Source: an uncultured Eubacteriales bacterium
Lineage (GTDB): Bacteria > Bacillota > Clostridia > Oscillospirales > Oscillospiraceae
Direction: 5' to 3'
Length of the DNA stretch: 11,720 bases
Assembly (NCBI GenBank): GCA_900550585.1
Contig: URST01000066.1
Coordinates: 1-11,720 of the forward strand
This document shows, piece by piece, positions 1-8,234 of the stretch (positions are counted from its first letter, which is position 1; each line of letters opens with the position of its first letter). The translations under genes and the position numbers were made by a program. Under the pieces are notes generated by a model. It did not search any database. It was not told the DNA's origin and saw only the letters and a program-made list of their open reading frames with translations.

Positions 1-1
1 C

Positions 2-1504
2 CCCATTACCCTGGAGAGAGGGCAGGACTTTACCCTGACCACCGACGACGTGCCCGGCGACGGGAAGCGGGTGTCGGTGACCTACGCCAATCTGCACAAC
101 GAGGTGGGCCCCGGCTGCCGCATCCTGGTGGACGACGGGCTCATCGAACTGCTGGTGCAGCAGGTCTGCGGCCATGAGATCCACTGCACGGTGGAAAATG
201 GAGGCGCCCTGTCCAGCAATAAATCCATCAATATTCCCGACGTGCATATCCTGCTGCCCTCCCTGACGGACAAGGACCGGGAGGACATCCGTTTCGCCGT
301 GGAAAACGATTTCGACTTTATCGCCGCCTCCTTCGTGCGCAAGGCCGGCGATGTGGAGGATATCCGCGCCGAGCTGCACAAGCACGGAGGAGACGATATC
401 CGCATCATCGCCAAGATCGAGAACCGGGAGGGTGTGGACAACCTGGACGAGATCATCGCCGCCTCCGACGGCGTGATGGTGGCCCGGGGCGATCTGGGCG
501 TGGAGATCCCCGCCCATGAGGTGCCCATCCTCCAGAAGAAGATGATTAAGGCCACCATCCGGCAGGGCAAGCCGGTCATCACCGCCACCCAGATGCTGGA
601 CTCCATGATCGAGAATCCCCGGCCCACCCGTGCAGAGATCACCGACGTGGCCAACGCCATTTACGACGGCACCAGCGCCATCATGCTCTCCGGTGAGACG
701 GCGGCGGGCAAGTACCCGGTGGAGGCGGTCAGGACCATGGACGCCATCGCCCGCAGGACGGAGAGCACCATCGACTGCTCCCGGGCGGCGGTACCCCCGG
801 CCCGCACCCACCTGTCCGTGACGGCAGCCACGGCCCACGCCGCCTGCACCACGGCGGCGGACATCGGCGCCGACGCCATCCTGACGGTCAGTCAGGGGGG
901 CATCACCGCCCAGATGGTCAGCCGGTTCCGTCCGGAGGCCACGGTGGTGGCGCTGCTGCTGGATCCCCAGATCCAGCGTCAGATGGCGCTCTACTGGGGG
1001 CTGGTGCCCATTATGATGGAGCGGGCGGACAGCACCGACGAGCTGGTGCGCTCCGCCATCGACACGGCGGAAAGAGCCGGTCTTGTGAAGCACGGCGATC
1101 TGGTGGTGGTCACCGCCGGCGTGCCCGTGGGCGTGTCCGGCACCACCAATATGATCCGCATCGAGCAGGTGGGCGGCGCGCTGGTCAATGCCGCCGGCAT
1201 CGGCGACCAGACAGCCGCCGGCCCGCTGTGCGTCTGCCGCACGCCGGAGGAGGTGCCGGAGAAGTTCCACCCCGGCGATGTGCTGGTGGTGCCCTATACC
1301 AACAATGAGCTGCTGCCCTACATGAAGGAGGCGGCGGCGGTCATCAGCGAGGAGATCAGCGTCGAGGGCCATACGGCTACCGTGGGGCTGCTGCTGCACA
1401 AGCCGGTGATCATCGGTGCGGTGCATGCCACCCGGCGGCTCCATGACGGCGTGCAGGTGTCCGTGGACTGTGCCCGGGGCATCGTACAGGTCATGCCGCA
1501 GTAA
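2..1504 (+). CDS. pyk: Pyruvate kinase, 5'-truncated by window edge
   Basis: Pyruvate kinase transfers phosphate from phosphoenolpyruvate to ADP, the last ATP-yielding step of glycolysis, in the cytosol. The frame is open from base 2, so the gene starts before the window; the GTG at 50 is internal. By comparison with Bacillus enzymes of about 585 residues, some 80-90 N-terminal residues are missing and 500 are visible. The start lies in the B domain (ITLERGQDFTLT). The barrel follows with the signature IAKIENREGVDNLDEI, then MVARGDLGVEIP and ITATQMLDSM...PRPTRAE, then LSGETAAGKYPVEAV. The allosteric C domain contains GLVKHGDLVVVTAGVPVG. A final domain of about 100 residues is the PEP-utiliser (phosphohistidine swivelling) domain found in Bacillus and other Firmicutes kinases. 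Its usual TSHAA motif reads EGHTA, so the histidine stays but its flanks differ. It is followed after 16 nt by proC, probably in the same transcript. Confidence 0.97.
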   Translation, partial: PITLERGQDFTLTTDDVPGDGKRVSVTYANLHNEVGPGCRILVDDGLIELLVQQVCGHEIHCTVENGGALSSNKSINIPDVHILLPSLTDKDREDIRFAVENDFDFIAASFVRKAGDVEDIRAELHKHGGDDIRIIAKIENREGVDNLDEIIAASDGVMVARGDLGVEIPAHEVPILQKKMIKATIRQGKPVITATQMLDSMIENPRPTRAEITDVANAIYDGTSAIMLSGETAAGKYPVEAVRTMDAIARRTESTIDCSRAAVPPARTHLSVTAATAHAACTTAADIGADAILTVSQGGITAQMVSRFRPEATVVALLLDPQIQRQMALYWGLVPIMMERADSTDELVRSAIDTAERAGLVKHGDLVVVTAGVPVGVSGTTNMIRIEQVGGALVNAAGIGDQTAAGPLCVCRTPEEVPEKFHPGDVLVVPYTNNELLPYMKEAAAVISEEISVEGHTATVGLLLHKPVIIGAVHATRRLHDGVQVSVDCARGIVQVMPQ

Positions 1505-1506
1505 AG

Positions 1507-1514
1507 AGGAGGGG
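1507..1514 (+). promoter_or_regulatory. Ribosome binding site that fixes the proC start
   Basis: AGGAGGGG lies 6 nt before the ATG at 1521. It chooses this start over an upstream in-frame ATG at 1416 that lies inside the pyruvate kinase gene. Confidence 0.85.
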
Positions 1515-1520
1515 ACGCAT

Positions 1521-2306
1521 ATGGTCATCGGATTCATCGGACTGGGCAATATGGCCTCCGCCATGGTGCGGGGCATCGCGGCGGCAAAGCTGGAGGGCGT
1601 GACCCTCTGCGGCCACAATCCCCATCCGGAAAAAGCAAAGGCGCTGGCGGAGAGCTGCGGCCTGCGGCTGTGCGCCTCCAATGCAGAGGTGCTGGCAGCC
1701 AGCGACGTGGTGGTTCTGGCGGTAAAGCCCCAGATCCTGGAGGGTGTGCTGGCGGAGATCGCGCCGCTGGCGGCGGGCAGGCTGTTCCTGTCCGTGGCTG
1801 CCGGCAAGGAACTGGCGTGGCTGGAGGCCCGGCTGGGCCGCGAGGCCATTGTCCGCGCCATGCCCAACATCAACGCCGTGGTGGGCGCATCCGTCACCGG
1901 ATGGTGCGCCAACGATGTGGCCGACGCGGCCCAGAGGGCGCTGGCCGCCCGGCTGCTGGGCACCTTCGGCACGGCGGTGGAGGTGCCGGAGAAATTCATG
2001 GGCATCGTGGGCGCCATCGGCGGCGCCGCCCCGGCATATACCTACCTCTACATCAACGCGCTGGCGGAGGCGGCGGTACAGGCCGGCATGCCCAAGGGCA
2101 TGGCGGTGGAGATCGCTGCCGCCATGGCGGAGGGCAGCGGCCGCATGGTACGGCTGTCCGGACGGCACCCCTGGGCGCTGATCGACCAGGTCACGTCCCC
2201 CGGCGGCACCACGGTGGAGGGGCTGCTGGCTCTGCAGGGCGGCGGTTTCGAGCCGGCGGTCCATGCGGCGGTGCAGGCCGTGCTGGAAAAAGACAAGCGG
2301 ATGTGA
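1521..2306 (+). CDS. proC: Pyrroline-5-carboxylate reductase
   Basis: This enzyme reduces 1-pyrroline-5-carboxylate to L-proline with NAD(P)H, the last step of proline synthesis in the cytosol. The 261-residue product has the usual family length. The N-terminal Rossmann motif is GFIGLGNMASAM (residues 4-15), followed by VVVLAVKPQ (63-71) and the family's MPN motif (114-116). The C-terminal dimerisation domain carries the signature DQVTSPGGTTVEGL (222-235). The substrate-site segment that is commonly SGSGPAY in the family reads IGGAAPAY here (166-173), a conservative departure. The start at 1521 is chosen because MVIGFIGLGNM is the family N-terminus and a strong ribosome binding site precedes it. 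The gene follows pyk by 16 nt, so the two are probably co-transcribed. A hairpin lies directly behind the stop codon. Confidence 0.96.
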   Translation: MVIGFIGLGNMASAMVRGIAAAKLEGVTLCGHNPHPEKAKALAESCGLRLCASNAEVLAASDVVVLAVKPQILEGVLAEIAPLAAGRLFLSVAAGKELAWLEARLGREAIVRAMPNINAVVGASVTGWCANDVADAAQRALAARLLGTFGTAVEVPEKFMGIVGAIGGAAPAYTYLYINALAEAAVQAGMPKGMAVEIAAAMAEGSGRMVRLSGRHPWALIDQVTSPGGTTVEGLLALQGGGFEPAVHAAVQAVLEKDKRM

Positions 2307-2310
2307 AAAA

Positions 2311-2347
2311 ATGCCCCGCGGCGAGTTTTTCCCTCGCCGCGGGGCAT
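2311..2347. terminator. Perfect 15-bp hairpin between proC and the bile salt hydrolase gene
   Basis: The arms 2311-2325 and 2333-2347 are exact reverse complements around a 7-nt loop (TTTTTCC). On the plus strand the hairpin is preceded by an A-run but followed by ACTGTGAAAA, not a T-run, so it is not a canonical terminator for proC. Read on the minus strand it is followed by TTTTTT and would be a proper intrinsic terminator, although no minus-strand gene feeds into it. The copies of TGTGAAAAAA at 2302-2311 and 2350-2359 bracket it. It may end proC transcripts weakly, act as an mRNA 3' stabiliser, or be a decayed two-way terminator. Confidence 0.7.
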
Positions 2348-2376
2348 ACTGTGAAAAAAACAAAGGAGGCGGCGCC

Positions 2377-3351
2377 ATGTGTACGGCAGCCACATATCAG
2401 ACCAAGCATTTCTACTTCGGGCGGAATCTGGACTACGAGCGCTCCTTCGGGGAGAGCGTGGTCATCACGCCCCGCCGGTGGTCTCTGCCCCTGCGGCACG
2501 GGGCCGCGCTGGAGACGCATTACGCCATGATCGGCATGGCCCACATGCGGGACGGCTTTCCCCTGTACTACGATGCGGTGAATGAAAAGGGCCTGTGCAT
2601 CGCGGGACTGAACTTCGTGCGCAGCGCGGTGTACCACCCGGTGCGGACGGGCGTGGAAAACGTGGCCCAATTTGAACTGATCCCCTGGCTGCTGGGACGC
2701 TGCGCCACGCTGGCGGAGGCCCGGGCGCTGCTGGCGCGCACCAACATCACCGATACGCCGTTCTGCGATGGCCTGCCGGCGGCGCGGCTCCACTGGATGA
2801 TCGCCGACCGCACCGGCTGCATTGCGTTAGAGCCGGTGGCCGACGGGCTGCGCGTCTATGACGATCCGGCGTGGGTGCTGACCAATGAGCCGCCGTTCCC
2901 CATGCAGCTGTTTGCCCTGAACAACTACGCCCAGCTGTCGCCGGAGCCGCCGGTGAACCGGTTCGCGCCGGAGTTGCCGCTGACGGCATACAGCCGGGGC
3001 ATGGGTGCCATGGGCCTGCCGGGGGATCTGTCCTCCCAGTCCCGGTTCGTGCGGACAGCCTTTGTCCGGGCTAACTCCGTCTCCGGTGACGGCGAGGCGG
3101 AGAGCCTGAGCCAGCTGTTCCACATTCTGGGCGCCGCGGCGCAGCAGCGCGGCTGCTGCCGCCTGTCCGACGGCGCCTGTGAACTGACGCTGTACACCGG
3201 CTGCTGCAATGCCGACCGGGGCGTGTATTACTACACCACCTACGACAACAGCCAGATCACCGCCGTGGACATGCACCGCGCCGATCTGGACGGTACCGCG
3301 CCGGTGTGCTATCCGCTGCTGACGGACATGCGGATATACCGGCAGAACTGA
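2377..3351 (+). CDS. bsh: Bile salt hydrolase (choloylglycine hydrolase family)
   Basis: A 324-residue N-terminal-nucleophile hydrolase of the choloylglycine hydrolase / penicillin V acylase family (linear amide C-N hydrolases). Such enzymes split the amide of glycine- or taurine-conjugated bile salts, normally in the cytosol. The start at 2377 gives MCTA, so cysteine 2 becomes the nucleophile once Met is removed; AAAGGAGG precedes it by 7 nt. All residues I associate with the active site are present: C2, R16, D19 (FGRNLD), N79 (AGLNF), N170 (VLTNEP) and R223 (SRFVR). Resemblance to the Clostridium perfringens enzyme runs the whole length (LHWMI, GLPGD, LFHIL, GVYYYTTYDN). No signal peptide is visible. 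Penicillin V acylase activity cannot be excluded, but these motifs and a gut setting favour bile salts. The loop at 204-210 reads AYSRGMG. The permease gene begins 38 nt later, so they are probably co-transcribed. There is no room for a promoter between the upstream hairpin and this gene. Confidence 0.93.
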   Translation: MCTAATYQTKHFYFGRNLDYERSFGESVVITPRRWSLPLRHGAALETHYAMIGMAHMRDGFPLYYDAVNEKGLCIAGLNFVRSAVYHPVRTGVENVAQFELIPWLLGRCATLAEARALLARTNITDTPFCDGLPAARLHWMIADRTGCIALEPVADGLRVYDDPAWVLTNEPPFPMQLFALNNYAQLSPEPPVNRFAPELPLTAYSRGMGAMGLPGDLSSQSRFVRTAFVRANSVSGDGEAESLSQLFHILGAAAQQRGCCRLSDGACELTLYTGCCNADRGVYYYTTYDNSQITAVDMHRADLDGTAPVCYPLLTDMRIYRQN

Positions 3352-3389
3352 TATTCCGTCACCAAACAGAACAGGATGGTATAAACCCT

Positions 3390-4748
3390 ATGAATGCAAC
3401 GATTTTCGCAGCGATCCTTTTCGTCGTCACCTATGTCCTCATGTTCGCCTTTCAGAAGATCCGTCCCTATGTGGCGGTGCTGTCCGCGGTGATCTTCGTG
3501 GCGGTGGGCAGCACCGGCGTCTTTCCGGACTTCCGCTACACCGTGGGTGATGCCCTGCGGCAGATCGACTGGAACGTGATCCTGATGATCACCGGCACCA
3601 TGGGCACGGTGTTTCTGTTCATCGAGTCCAAAATGCCCCAGCGGATGAGCGACATCCTCGTCTCCCATATCCACAGCGTCAAGTGGCTGGTGGTGGTGCT
3701 GTCCCTGTTTGCCGGTGTGATCTCCGCCTTTGTGGACAACGTGGCCACGGTGCTGATGGTGGCGCCGGTGGCGCTGGCTCTGTGCAAAAAGCTGCACATC
3801 TCGCCGGTGCCTGCCATCATCTGCATCGCCATCTCCTCCAACCTGCAGGGCGCCGCCACGCTGGTAGGCGACACCACGTCCATCCTGCTGGCCAAGGCCG
3901 CCGGGCTGGACTTCATGGACTTTTTCTTTGTGGACGGCAAGCCCGGCATGTTCTGGGTCACGGAGTGCGGCGCCCTGCTGAGCGCCCTCATCATCCTCTG
4001 GTTTTTCCGGAAGGAGAACGCCGCCATCCGTCTGCACGACCGCACGCCGGTGGAGGACAAAGGCCCCACCTGGCTGCTGTGCCTCACCATCGCATCGCTG
4101 ATCGCCGTTTCCTTCATCCCCTACCAGTCGGCGGCGCAGCCCGGTCAGTTCTATAAGCCGGAGATTACCAACGGCCTGATCTGCATGTTCTTCTTCGTGA
4201 TCGGCCTTATCCGTGAGGTCCGGCGCTCCGGCAGCAGGGAGATCATCGGCCGGGCCGTGCTGGAGATCGACTTTTACACCCTGTCCCTGCTGGCCGGCCT
4301 GTTCGTGGTCATCGGCGGCATCAGCCGCGCCGGCATCATCGACCTGCTGGGCACCGCCCTGGCCGGCATCAGCGGCGACGGCTCCCGCGGCTCCGTTTTC
4401 ATCGTCTACACCGTCATCGTCTGGATGTCCGTGCTCTGCTCCGCCTTCATTGACAACATCCCCTATACCGCCACCATGCTGCCTGTGGTGGCGGTGGTGA
4501 CGGAGCGGCTCAGCGCCGCCGGCGGCCTGACGGTGGAGCCGAACCTGATGTACTTCGGCCTGCTGGTGGGCGCCACACTGGGCGGCAACCTGACGCCCAT
4601 CGGCGCCAGCGCCAACATCGCCGGCATCGGCATCCTCCGCAAGGAGGGCTATTCCGTCAGCTCCGGCACCTTCATGAAATTCGGCGTGCCCTTCACGCTG
4701 GCGGCAGTCATCTCCGGCTATGTGCTGGTCTGGCTGATCTGGATGTAG
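3390..4748 (+). CDS. ArsB/NhaD-type ion transporter (SLC13-like permease)
   Basis: A 452-residue integral membrane protein of the ion transporter superfamily that holds ArsB, NhaD and SLC13/citrate permeases. About ten or more hydrophobic segments are visible. The fold's two inverted halves each show the expected re-entrant signatures: FVDNVATVLM (115-124) with SSNLQGAATLVGDTTS (149-164) in the first, and FIDNIPYTATM (353-363) with GGNLTPIGASANI (398-410) in the second. The family includes Na+/H+ antiporters, arsenite and dicarboxylate carriers, so the substrate cannot be read from sequence. The neighbouring bile salt hydrolase makes an ion-homeostasis or organic anion role conceivable, but that is inference. 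The start at 3390 gives a hydrophobic N-terminus; upstream ATGs lie inside the hydrolase gene. The ribosome binding site is weak (AGGA at 3373-3376, rather far away). The reductase gene follows after 35 nt. Confidence 0.9.
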   Translation: MNATIFAAILFVVTYVLMFAFQKIRPYVAVLSAVIFVAVGSTGVFPDFRYTVGDALRQIDWNVILMITGTMGTVFLFIESKMPQRMSDILVSHIHSVKWLVVVLSLFAGVISAFVDNVATVLMVAPVALALCKKLHISPVPAIICIAISSNLQGAATLVGDTTSILLAKAAGLDFMDFFFVDGKPGMFWVTECGALLSALIILWFFRKENAAIRLHDRTPVEDKGPTWLLCLTIASLIAVSFIPYQSAAQPGQFYKPEITNGLICMFFFVIGLIREVRRSGSREIIGRAVLEIDFYTLSLLAGLFVVIGGISRAGIIDLLGTALAGISGDGSRGSVFIVYTVIVWMSVLCSAFIDNIPYTATMLPVVAVVTERLSAAGGLTVEPNLMYFGLLVGATLGGNLTPIGASANIAGIGILRKEGYSVSSGTFMKFGVPFTLAAVISGYVLVWLIWM

Positions 4749-4783
4749 ACTCAGCGCATTCATCATACATAGGAGGTTTTATC

Positions 4784-5578
4784 ATGGAATACCGCGTTCT
4801 GCCCCACGGCGAGGAAAAGGTCGGCATTATCGGCATGGGCTCCTCTGTCATCGGCGCACAGCCCGAGGAGGAGATCATCGCCACCGTCCGCGCCGCCTAT
4901 GAAAGCGGCGTCAACTACTTCGACATGGCCGGCGGCCACGCCGCCATCTTCGATGCCTACGGCAAGGCGCTGGAGGGCATCCGGGACAAGGTGTATCTGC
5001 AGATCCACTTCGGCGCGGACTACACCTCCGGCGAGTACGGCATCGGTGAAAGCGGCGAGCGGTACGACCTGTACTGCCGCTGCCAGCGGGAGGGCGTGGG
5101 CATCACCGTCATGAAGCCCTTCTGCGGCGGACAGCTGCTGGACGCCGCCCAGTCCCCCTTCGGCGTGGCCCTGACAAAGGCGCAGTGCATCCAGTACGCG
5201 CTGGACAAGCCCGGCGTTATCGCCGTGCTGCCCAGCTTCGGCAATGAGCAGGAGATGCGGGAGGTGCTGGCCTGTCTGGACGCCCCGGTGGAGGAGCGGG
5301 ACTACTCCTGCCTCGGCGAGCTGGCGCCTGACGGTGCGGTGGGCCGCTGCGTCTACTGCAAGCACTGCCATCCCTGTCCCGCCGGGCTGGACATCGCCCT
5401 CATCAACAAGTACTACGACCTGGCCATGCAAGGGGACAATCTGGCGCGGGAGCACTACCTGACGCTGGAAAAGCGGGCCGGTAACTGCATCGGCTGCGGC
5501 CACTGCGACAGCCGCTGTCCCTTCCATGTGGCCCAGAGCCGGCGGATGCAGGACATTCTGGCCTATTTCGGCACGTAA
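4784..5578 (+). CDS. Aldo/keto reductase with ferredoxin-like tail, apparent internal deletion
   Basis: A 264-residue protein of the clostridial aldo/keto reductase group that ends in an iron-sulphur domain; full relatives, as I recall them, have roughly 370 residues. The N-terminal barrel part is present: GIIGMGSS, FDMAG with D47, AYGKAL with Y59, and DKVYLQIHFGADYTSGEYG (68-86). The sequence then jumps to IGESGERYDLYCRCQREGVG and ITVMKPFCGGQLLD, which belong late in the barrel near the cofactor site. About 100 residues that normally lie between, including the catalytic histidine segment (usually FIHC), are missing while the frame is kept. D47, Y59 and K69 of the Asp-Tyr-Lys-His tetrad remain. 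The tail has cysteines C189, C192, C195, C198 and C235, C238, C241, C245 in ferredoxin-like spacing (CIGCGHCDSRCP). AGGAGG (4771-4776) lies 7 nt before the ATG. The protein is probably not a working reductase, though the iron-sulphur part looks intact. Confidence 0.88.
   Translation: MEYRVLPHGEEKVGIIGMGSSVIGAQPEEEIIATVRAAYESGVNYFDMAGGHAAIFDAYGKALEGIRDKVYLQIHFGADYTSGEYGIGESGERYDLYCRCQREGVGITVMKPFCGGQLLDAAQSPFGVALTKAQCIQYALDKPGVIAVLPSFGNEQEMREVLACLDAPVEERDYSCLGELAPDGAVGRCVYCKHCHPCPAGLDIALINKYYDLAMQGDNLAREHYLTLEKRAGNCIGCGHCDSRCPFHVAQSRRMQDILAYFGT
5024..5043 (+). other. Inferred deletion junction in the aldo/keto reductase gene
   Basis: The codons for TSGEYG (residues 81-86) match a segment that, in full-length relatives as I recall them, appears in similar form twice: (DYTSGEYG) before the missing part and (D-x-x-x-GEYG/GDYA) after it. 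The two ends meet exactly here, which fits an in-frame recombination between short direct repeats. The lost DNA cannot be seen in this window, so this is inference. Confidence 0.55.
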
Positions 5579-5582
5579 GACC

Positions 5583-5633
5583 ATATACAAAAAGCAGACC
5601 CACGGCTCCGCCGCGGGTCTGCTTTTTCGTATA

Positions 5634-5634
<1 letters not shown>
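5583..5634. terminator. Two-way intrinsic terminator between the reductase gene and lepA
   Basis: A long inverted repeat: arms 5589-5605 and 5611-5627 pair over 17 bp with one mismatch (A opposite C on the plus strand, a G-U wobble on the minus strand) around a 5-nt loop. An A-run at one end and a T-run at the other serve both directions. Outer ATATAC/GTATAT segments extend the symmetry. The lepA stop codon (5634-5636) touches the edge of the repeat. Confidence 0.93.
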
Positions 5635-7442
<1,808 letters not shown>

Positions 7443-7450
7443 ACAGAAAA

Positions 7451-7458
7451 CCTCCTTA
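7451..7458 (-). promoter_or_regulatory. lepA ribosome binding site overlapping the regulator's stop codon
   Basis: On the minus strand the sequence reads TAAGGAGG: the TAA (7456-7458) ends the regulator gene and the AAGGAGG core is the lepA ribosome binding site, 8 nt before its ATG. Ribosomes finishing the regulator therefore sit on the lepA initiation region. Confidence 0.85.
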
Positions 7459-8106
7459 CTTCCCTGCCCGTTCGTCCACGTTGTGGATGACCTGGGCGGC
7501 GCTCTGCCCGATGCCGGGCAGGGTGGTCAGCGCGTCGGAGCTCAGGTGGGGCAGCTCATCCGCCTCCGTCAGTGCCCGCATATAGGCTCCGCGGCTCCGC
7601 AGCAGCGCCGCGTCCACTGCGCCGGCATCGAAGTCCACCGCCTCTGTGGCGAACAGATCCTCATTGCCGCCGCTTTGCCGGTACAGCCGCCGCAGCAGAT
7701 CGTACAGCGTGGCGCCGAGGCAGTCTCCGGCGGCGGTGATGGCCTCCCGGCTGTTGGTGCGGCTCAGCAGGTCGAACAGCAGCCCTGTGGTGTTCACCGC
7801 CAGCTTCTTCTGCAGCGTGGCCATGATGCTCCCCCGCAGGGAGCCCTTCTCCGTGCTGCCGTCGTACAGCGTTTCCGAGTCGATCATCGCGCCATCCCGG
7901 TTGGCGGTGCGGCCCAGCAGAAAGTCCGCCGACACCCGGTAAAAGTCACACACCTTACACACGAAGGCCAGACCCGGCTCCCGTATGCCGTTTTCATAGT
8001 GACTCAGCAGCGCCTGACTGATGCCCAGCGCCGCCGCTGCCTTCCGCTGGCTGATGCCCTTCTCCTGCCGCAGCAGGCTCAGTGTTCTGGAAAAATCCGT
8101 TGCCAT
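7456..8106 (-). CDS. XRE-family HTH transcriptional regulator with unknown C-terminal domain
   Basis: A 216-residue protein whose first 65 residues form a Cro/C1-type helix-turn-helix: LRQEKGISQRKAAAALGIS followed by QALLSHYENGIREPGLAFVC and FYRVSADFLLGR. This is a textbook XRE domain that should bind DNA as a dimer. The remaining 150 residues look helical and soluble, with no membrane segment; I do not recognise a ligand-binding or protease domain there. The start ATG has GGGAGAG 4 nt upstream on the minus strand. The gene lies directly before lepA, with 13 nt between stop and start. Its promoter is flanked by two identical repeats that contain TACA-N3-TGTA symmetry, so it probably represses itself and thereby lepA. 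The signal it senses is not apparent. Confidence 0.88.
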   Translation of the reverse strand: MATDFSRTLSLLRQEKGISQRKAAAALGISQALLSHYENGIREPGLAFVCKVCDFYRVSADFLLGRTANRDGAMIDSETLYDGSTEKGSLRGSIMATLQKKLAVNTTGLLFDLLSRTNSREAITAAGDCLGATLYDLLRRLYRQSGGNEDLFATEAVDFDAGAVDAALLRSRGAYMRALTEADELPHLSSDALTTLPGIGQSAAQVIHNVDERAGK

Positions 8107-8163
8107 GTTTCTCTCCCACCCTATCTTGTCTTGGCTCCGGGGCGTATCCCACCCGGAAATAAA

Positions 8164-8177
8164 ATACAGCTTGTAAA
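8164..8177. repeat. Operator-like repeat, copy 1 (downstream of the -10)
   Basis: ATACAGCTTGTAAA is identical to copy 2, and the starts are 28 bp apart. Inside it TACA-GCT-TGTA forms a short inverted repeat as expected for a dimeric helix-turn-helix protein. This copy covers the predicted transcription start of the regulator gene. Confidence 0.8.
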
Positions 8178-8205
8178 GTATATCTTATTTTATACAGCTT
8201 GTAAA
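8177..8205 (-). promoter_or_regulatory. Promoter of the XRE regulator-lepA operon
   Basis: On the minus strand TTTACA (8200-8205) and TATACT (8177-8182) are separated by exactly 17 nt, close to the sigma-70/SigA consensus. The -35 lies inside operator copy 2 and the -10 abuts copy 1, so a bound repressor would block polymerase. Transcription would start near 8170, giving a leader of about 60 nt. Confidence 0.82.
8192..8205. repeat. Operator-like repeat, copy 2 (covering the -35)
   Basis: This is an exact second copy of ATACAGCTTGTAAA, with a 14-nt gap to copy 1. On the minus strand it contains the -35 hexamer TTTACA. Confidence 0.8.
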
Positions 8206-8234
8206 TGCTTTTTTACGCTTCGCCGTAGAAATAT

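Noticed and set aside
2263..2376. A longer form of the bile salt hydrolase starting inside proC
   Set aside because: An N-terminal extension would bury the cysteine nucleophile that must follow the start Met, and would be translated through the hairpin. The ATG at 2377 has a strong ribosome binding site.
1491..2393. A minus-strand open frame of 300 codons opposite proC
   Set aside because: It is an antisense shadow of proC with His/Arg/Gly-rich composition and no recognisable domain.
3306..3389. A longer permease starting inside the hydrolase gene
   Set aside because: The added 28 residues are hydrophilic and unlike the family; the ATG at 3390 opens directly into the first membrane helix.
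3309..4766. An open minus-strand frame of 485 codons opposite the permease gene
   Set aside because: Its product is made of repeated His, Asp, Gly, Gln and Ala typical of the complement of a membrane protein gene; the plus strand encodes a clear permease.
8132..8154. Small hairpin (CCGGG/CCCGG-type) in the regulator's leader as a riboswitch
   Set aside because: The stem is short, the leader is only about 60 nt, and no riboswitch class motif is recognisable.
8164..8205. CRISPR or tandem-repeat array
   Set aside because: Only two copies of a 14-bp unit are present, they overlap promoter elements, and there are no cas genes.
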